Positions 61,000 to 64,000 of a stretch of 64,000 nucleotides of DNA are shown here, piece by piece. Position 1 is the first letter of the stretch. Every line of letters starts with the position of its first letter. Position numbers and translations under genes: made by a program. This DNA comes from Bugula neritina (Eukaryota; Bryozoa; Gymnolaemata; Cheilostomatida; Bugulidae). The stretch covers positions 8,813,722-8,877,721 of the forward strand of contig OZ037766.1 in the NCBI GenBank assembly GCA_964035545.1, in the 5' to 3' direction. The notes below the pieces were generated by a model, which was not told the origin of the DNA, made no database searches, and saw only the letters and a list, made by a program, of their open reading frames with translations.

Positions 61000-61420
61000 T
61001 CACTATGACCATCATCAGCAGTGACTGCAAGAATATTATCATTGTCATTGTGATTGTCATAACCATCACAATTAATTGATAATTCATTATGATTATGATT
61101 ATCAATATGATAATACCATTATTATTAATAATATTATTATTAATAACCATTATGATTATATTTATTGATTATTTATTCTTTAAATTATCATTATACCCAT
61201 TAAATTATCATTATCATTATGATTATGCCTTATGTTATAGTTTAAGTTATGGTAGCCTATTGATAATCATAAATTGATACTGATTTATAATAAAAATAGT
61301 AATCATAATGATTCTTTGATTAATACTGATATTTCTAATCATTTAAATTATTCATATCCATATTAATAATAATAATATTAATATTAATTATTTCAATTTG
61401 AAATTTATTATTTTATAATT
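61000..61420. repeat. GATTAT/TAATAT simple-repeat tract
   Basis: Degenerate CATTATGATTATGATTATC and ATTAATAATATT words. The 62-codon Ile-rich open frame here is repeat-derived. Confidence 0.7.
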
Positions 61421-61704
61421 CTATTTTCGCTAAAAGAAAAACTGAGAGTAAACCTGTGTAACACTAACACTGTAACAGCAATACCATATTCAAATTAAAC
61501 ACTTGTGGCCTTGTACTTAAACAGATGATCTAAAACTACAAAAACTTCTAGAAACCAAAATAATAAATAAAATAGTTAAAAACTATAGACATAGTGATAG
61601 TCACATAGTCATTGTGTTTGCTTTAATTTTTAGGGCAGCGAGTTAGACCATGCCTGAATCTAGGACCACATATTCTGCTTGAGTGGTCTCGTAAATAACA
61701 TTAC

Positions 61705-61888
61705 CTGCATGCTAGCACCGATTTGGCGAGTTGCATGAGAAATAGCAACACTGGAGTTGCCTTTTAACATTTGAGCGTCGTTTTGACGACCAGCTACGAT
61801 CCAATGAGGCGCCCATAAAGAACCAAATGCAATAAATAGATAACTCAAAGGTGCATCATTTGCATGAAAATATTTTTTGTCGACTGAT
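61705..61888 (-). CDS. Orphan exon candidate, 61 codons
   Basis: On the minus strand a CTGCTACTAG acceptor (ending 61889) is followed by 61 open codons that stop exactly at a GCAG|GTAATG donor. The peptide (DKKYFHANDAPLSYLF..., then AFGSLWAPHWIVAGRQNDAQ) has balanced amino-acid use unlike repeat-derived peptides. Local GC is above the surroundings. I do not recognise it, and no partner exons were found. It may belong to a gene extending beyond the window, an upstream exon of the TMEM72-like gene, or a decayed element. Confidence 0.25.
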
Positions 61889-62769
61889 CTAGTAGCAGTG
61901 AAAAAATAATATTATACTCAAATGCGTGCTGAACTGATATTGAAAATTCCGAAGATGTCGAAACTAAATGGTTACTAAGCTGTTTTTAGCATTTCAGTAT
62001 TTTTAGTGATGATTTTTTTGAGTATGTGTTGTGCTCTTTTTGATATAACATATAATTTATGAACTGTGTTGACTTGACCCTAGAAAACTTTGTGTGTGTT
62101 GAAGTTAAATTGCATGTGTTCTTGTAATAAAGACACCAACTATAAAAGACATCAATAATGTAGCCTATAGTAGCCTAACAGAAAGAATACTATTGCTGCT
62201 GCTGCCACCACTAGAAGCTGTCACAAAACCTGAAGCTGGTATCAGGGATACTAAAACAAAATCATGAAATAATAATGTTGACGCTAAACCAAATTGCAAG
62301 CAATGTAATATTGAGAATCTACAACCATGAAGACTGAATGGCTACTGATACCTCCACTTAAAACTTATATTGTGCAATTTGAATGCAAGTTTATACAGCA
62401 AATATAATTATGTAGATTGTATTATTTATACATGTATTATAATATATTAAAACCTTATGCACCATATCATGTACTACTTTGCATTATTGCATTATCTTGG
62501 AGTCATCTTACCATAGTTGTATAACTATAACTACTATATTAAATGGCCATTATGCTGTTTGTTTACATGAGGAGCTGCACAATAATAAGTATAAACTAGC
62601 AACATGGGTAAAAAACAGTTAGTGATTGAATTATATGTGGAACTCGCCATTGACATATTTAAGGTGCGTCTATACCTTCGCTGAAAAGAAGTGCTGGGGG
62701 AGGGGGGGGGGTGTAATAGTTTTATGTGTGGAATGTTATAATTCGCTGCATGTAATTATTGGTGTGGGT

Positions 62770-63352
62770 TGTTAGGTGATGGAACACAGTGACTCTTTGT
62801 TGAGAGTATTTAGAACACAGTGACTCTTTGTGGAGAGTATTTATTTACAAATAAATAAGAAGGTTTATACTCACTATCCTTTATTGCACTCCAAAATATA
62901 TATATCCAAAAATAGGAAGAAAGTTAGAGAGGATAACTCCTTACATCATGTGGAAAACTATTAGTAACTATTATTCAAGGTATAAAGTAATTAACTATAC
63001 ACTAAGTATACAAATGTCCTGGCTTGGTAGCTCCAAGTTGTGTCTTCATCTGATGCTGGCAGTAGACTGAATTCACTGGTTTGAGGGCTTCCTTTTATAT
63101 GTTTGGATGTGACTAGTCTAGAAAGTTCCATGCGAATTCGAGGGAGTTCGCTCGGATCGCAGGGGATTCGCAGGGTAATAACAAAAGGTTCGCAGGAATT
63201 CGCTCGATTCGAGCGAACTTCGAGGGGAAATCCCAGTCATCTTTATTATGTAAGCAGTCCTATGCGTAGCTAGGAACAATAGCTAATCCAGTCAGTACTA
63301 TAATAACATGTAGCTAGGAACAATAACTAATCCAGTCATTACCATCATGACA
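62770..63352 (-). mobile_element. Solo-LTR-like sequence
   Basis: Read on the minus strand, a 583-base block starts TGTCATGATGG and ends CACCTAACA (TG...CA). It carries a TATA box (ATATAAAAGG, 63091-63100) and about 210 bases later an AATAAA (62880-62885), the order expected of a U3-R-U5 LTR. Each end has an internal direct repeat (31-bp period at 62783-62843, 44-bp at 63266-63350). No internal coding region or clear target-site duplication was found, so it is a solo or eroded LTR at best. Confidence 0.5.
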
Positions 63353-64000
63353 CCTAGCTGTTAATGGACTGGGGCTATGCAGCTGATACATTTAAGAAAA
63401 ACACCCATTCCATGGGAATGAAAGAAATACTAGTAAGGAATACACGCAACAATTATTGAAAAATACACAATTTTACCACAGTATTACTTATACTAGCTTC
63501 ATTTAGGAGCAGCAGTGGAGAAATTGAGATAGGCTAAGTTTTTAAATTCTATTGTTAAATTTTGGTTTAGGTAGCGAGTTGAAAGTCTCGAGAGAACATA
63601 ACTTTTATGCTATTCCTATTTCTAATCTAGAACAGAGGCTTTTCTCAATTTCTCCATTATTGCACCCACTGAACTGAAACTATAACCGATTATAGTTCAA
63701 TGATTGCACCTACCTCAAATAATGAAAGTAGGAATATTATCATGCTTGGCAGCTCACCTCTTTCTCTTCTGTGTTCATGGTTTCAGATTAGAACAATAGT
63801 ATTTAGAGAGCTGGTATATAAACTCCAAGTGATCAATAAAGGATCTGTCAGCTACTAAATAGTTCTTTGCTGATGCTACGAAAATATTATGCTACTAGCA
63901 AAGCCATAGCAATGTCACTAACTGATTTGCAGAAGCTATGGATGACACCAATGCTTGTTGTCAGGATGAAAATAAAACTTTGATCTATTAAAACCCGGGC

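Larger units (their letters stand above)
58600..64000. other. Transposon-rich intergenic tail
   Basis: No complete gene seen. It contains two adjacent foldback elements (59533-60520, 60521-60966), ATT/GATTAT repeats (61000-61420), one orphan exon candidate (61705-61888) and an LTR-like block (62770-63352). The last about 650 bases show nothing recognisable. Confidence 0.6.

Overview
The window is AT-rich nuclear DNA from an intron-rich animal. Six genes can be followed exon by exon through GT-AG junctions with consistent reading phase. Four of them are close relatives of well-known animal genes, one is SRSF3/7-like, and one (19.9-22.9 kb) is unrecognised. Bacterial signals such as Shine-Dalgarno sites and operons are absent. 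A Shaw/Kv3 channel, a CCR4-type deadenylase, OGFOD1, PTPDC1 and a TMEM72-like protein point to an invertebrate bilaterian. The SINE body carries a block resembling SINE domains known from molluscs, so a lophotrochozoan is possible, but this is weak.

Layout: (1) 0.4-4.3 kb, plus strand: voltage-gated K+ channel of the Shaw/Kv3 class. (2) 4.85-8.4 kb, minus: SR-type splicing factor with RS, RRM, CCHC knuckle and second RS segment, tail-to-tail with the channel. (3) 8.4-12.7 kb: simple-sequence-rich intergenic DNA with a MITE and a YY1-like promoter motif. (4) 12.7-18.3 kb, plus: OGFOD1 prolyl hydroxylase, complete in 12 exons, with a SINE in one intron. (5) 19.9-22.9 kb, minus: unrecognised basic protein whose 5' end is not resolved. 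(6) 24.2-31.1 kb, minus: PTPDC1 phosphatase, 12 exons, with a 21-bp minisatellite in one intron. (7) 31.1-36.3 kb: intergenic, with a second SINE copy and GATATT/TCATA-type repeats. (8) 36.3-50.1 kb, plus: CNOT6/CCR4 deadenylase, 11 exons. Its 5.7-kb intron 4 holds a TATA-driven 285-codon ORF that is either a nested orphan gene or an alternative first coding exon of the nuclease. (9) 50.1-55.0 kb: repeat-poor spacer with a diverged tandem duplication. (10) 55.0-58.6 kb, minus: complete TMEM72-like four-helix membrane protein, 6 exons. (11) 58.6-64 kb: transposon-rich tail with a roughly 1-kb foldback element, a related 0.45-kb foldback beside it, an orphan splice-bounded exon and a solo-LTR-like sequence.

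The genes do not form one pathway. They are independent housekeeping, ciliary and neuronal-type genes, as expected for animal chromatin. The most unusual feature is the TATA/CCAAT-promoted ORF inside CNOT6. It contains an internal GTAAGA donor in exactly the phase needed to join the CNOT6 nuclease exons, which would give a deadenylase whose leucine-rich repeats are replaced by a novel N-terminus.
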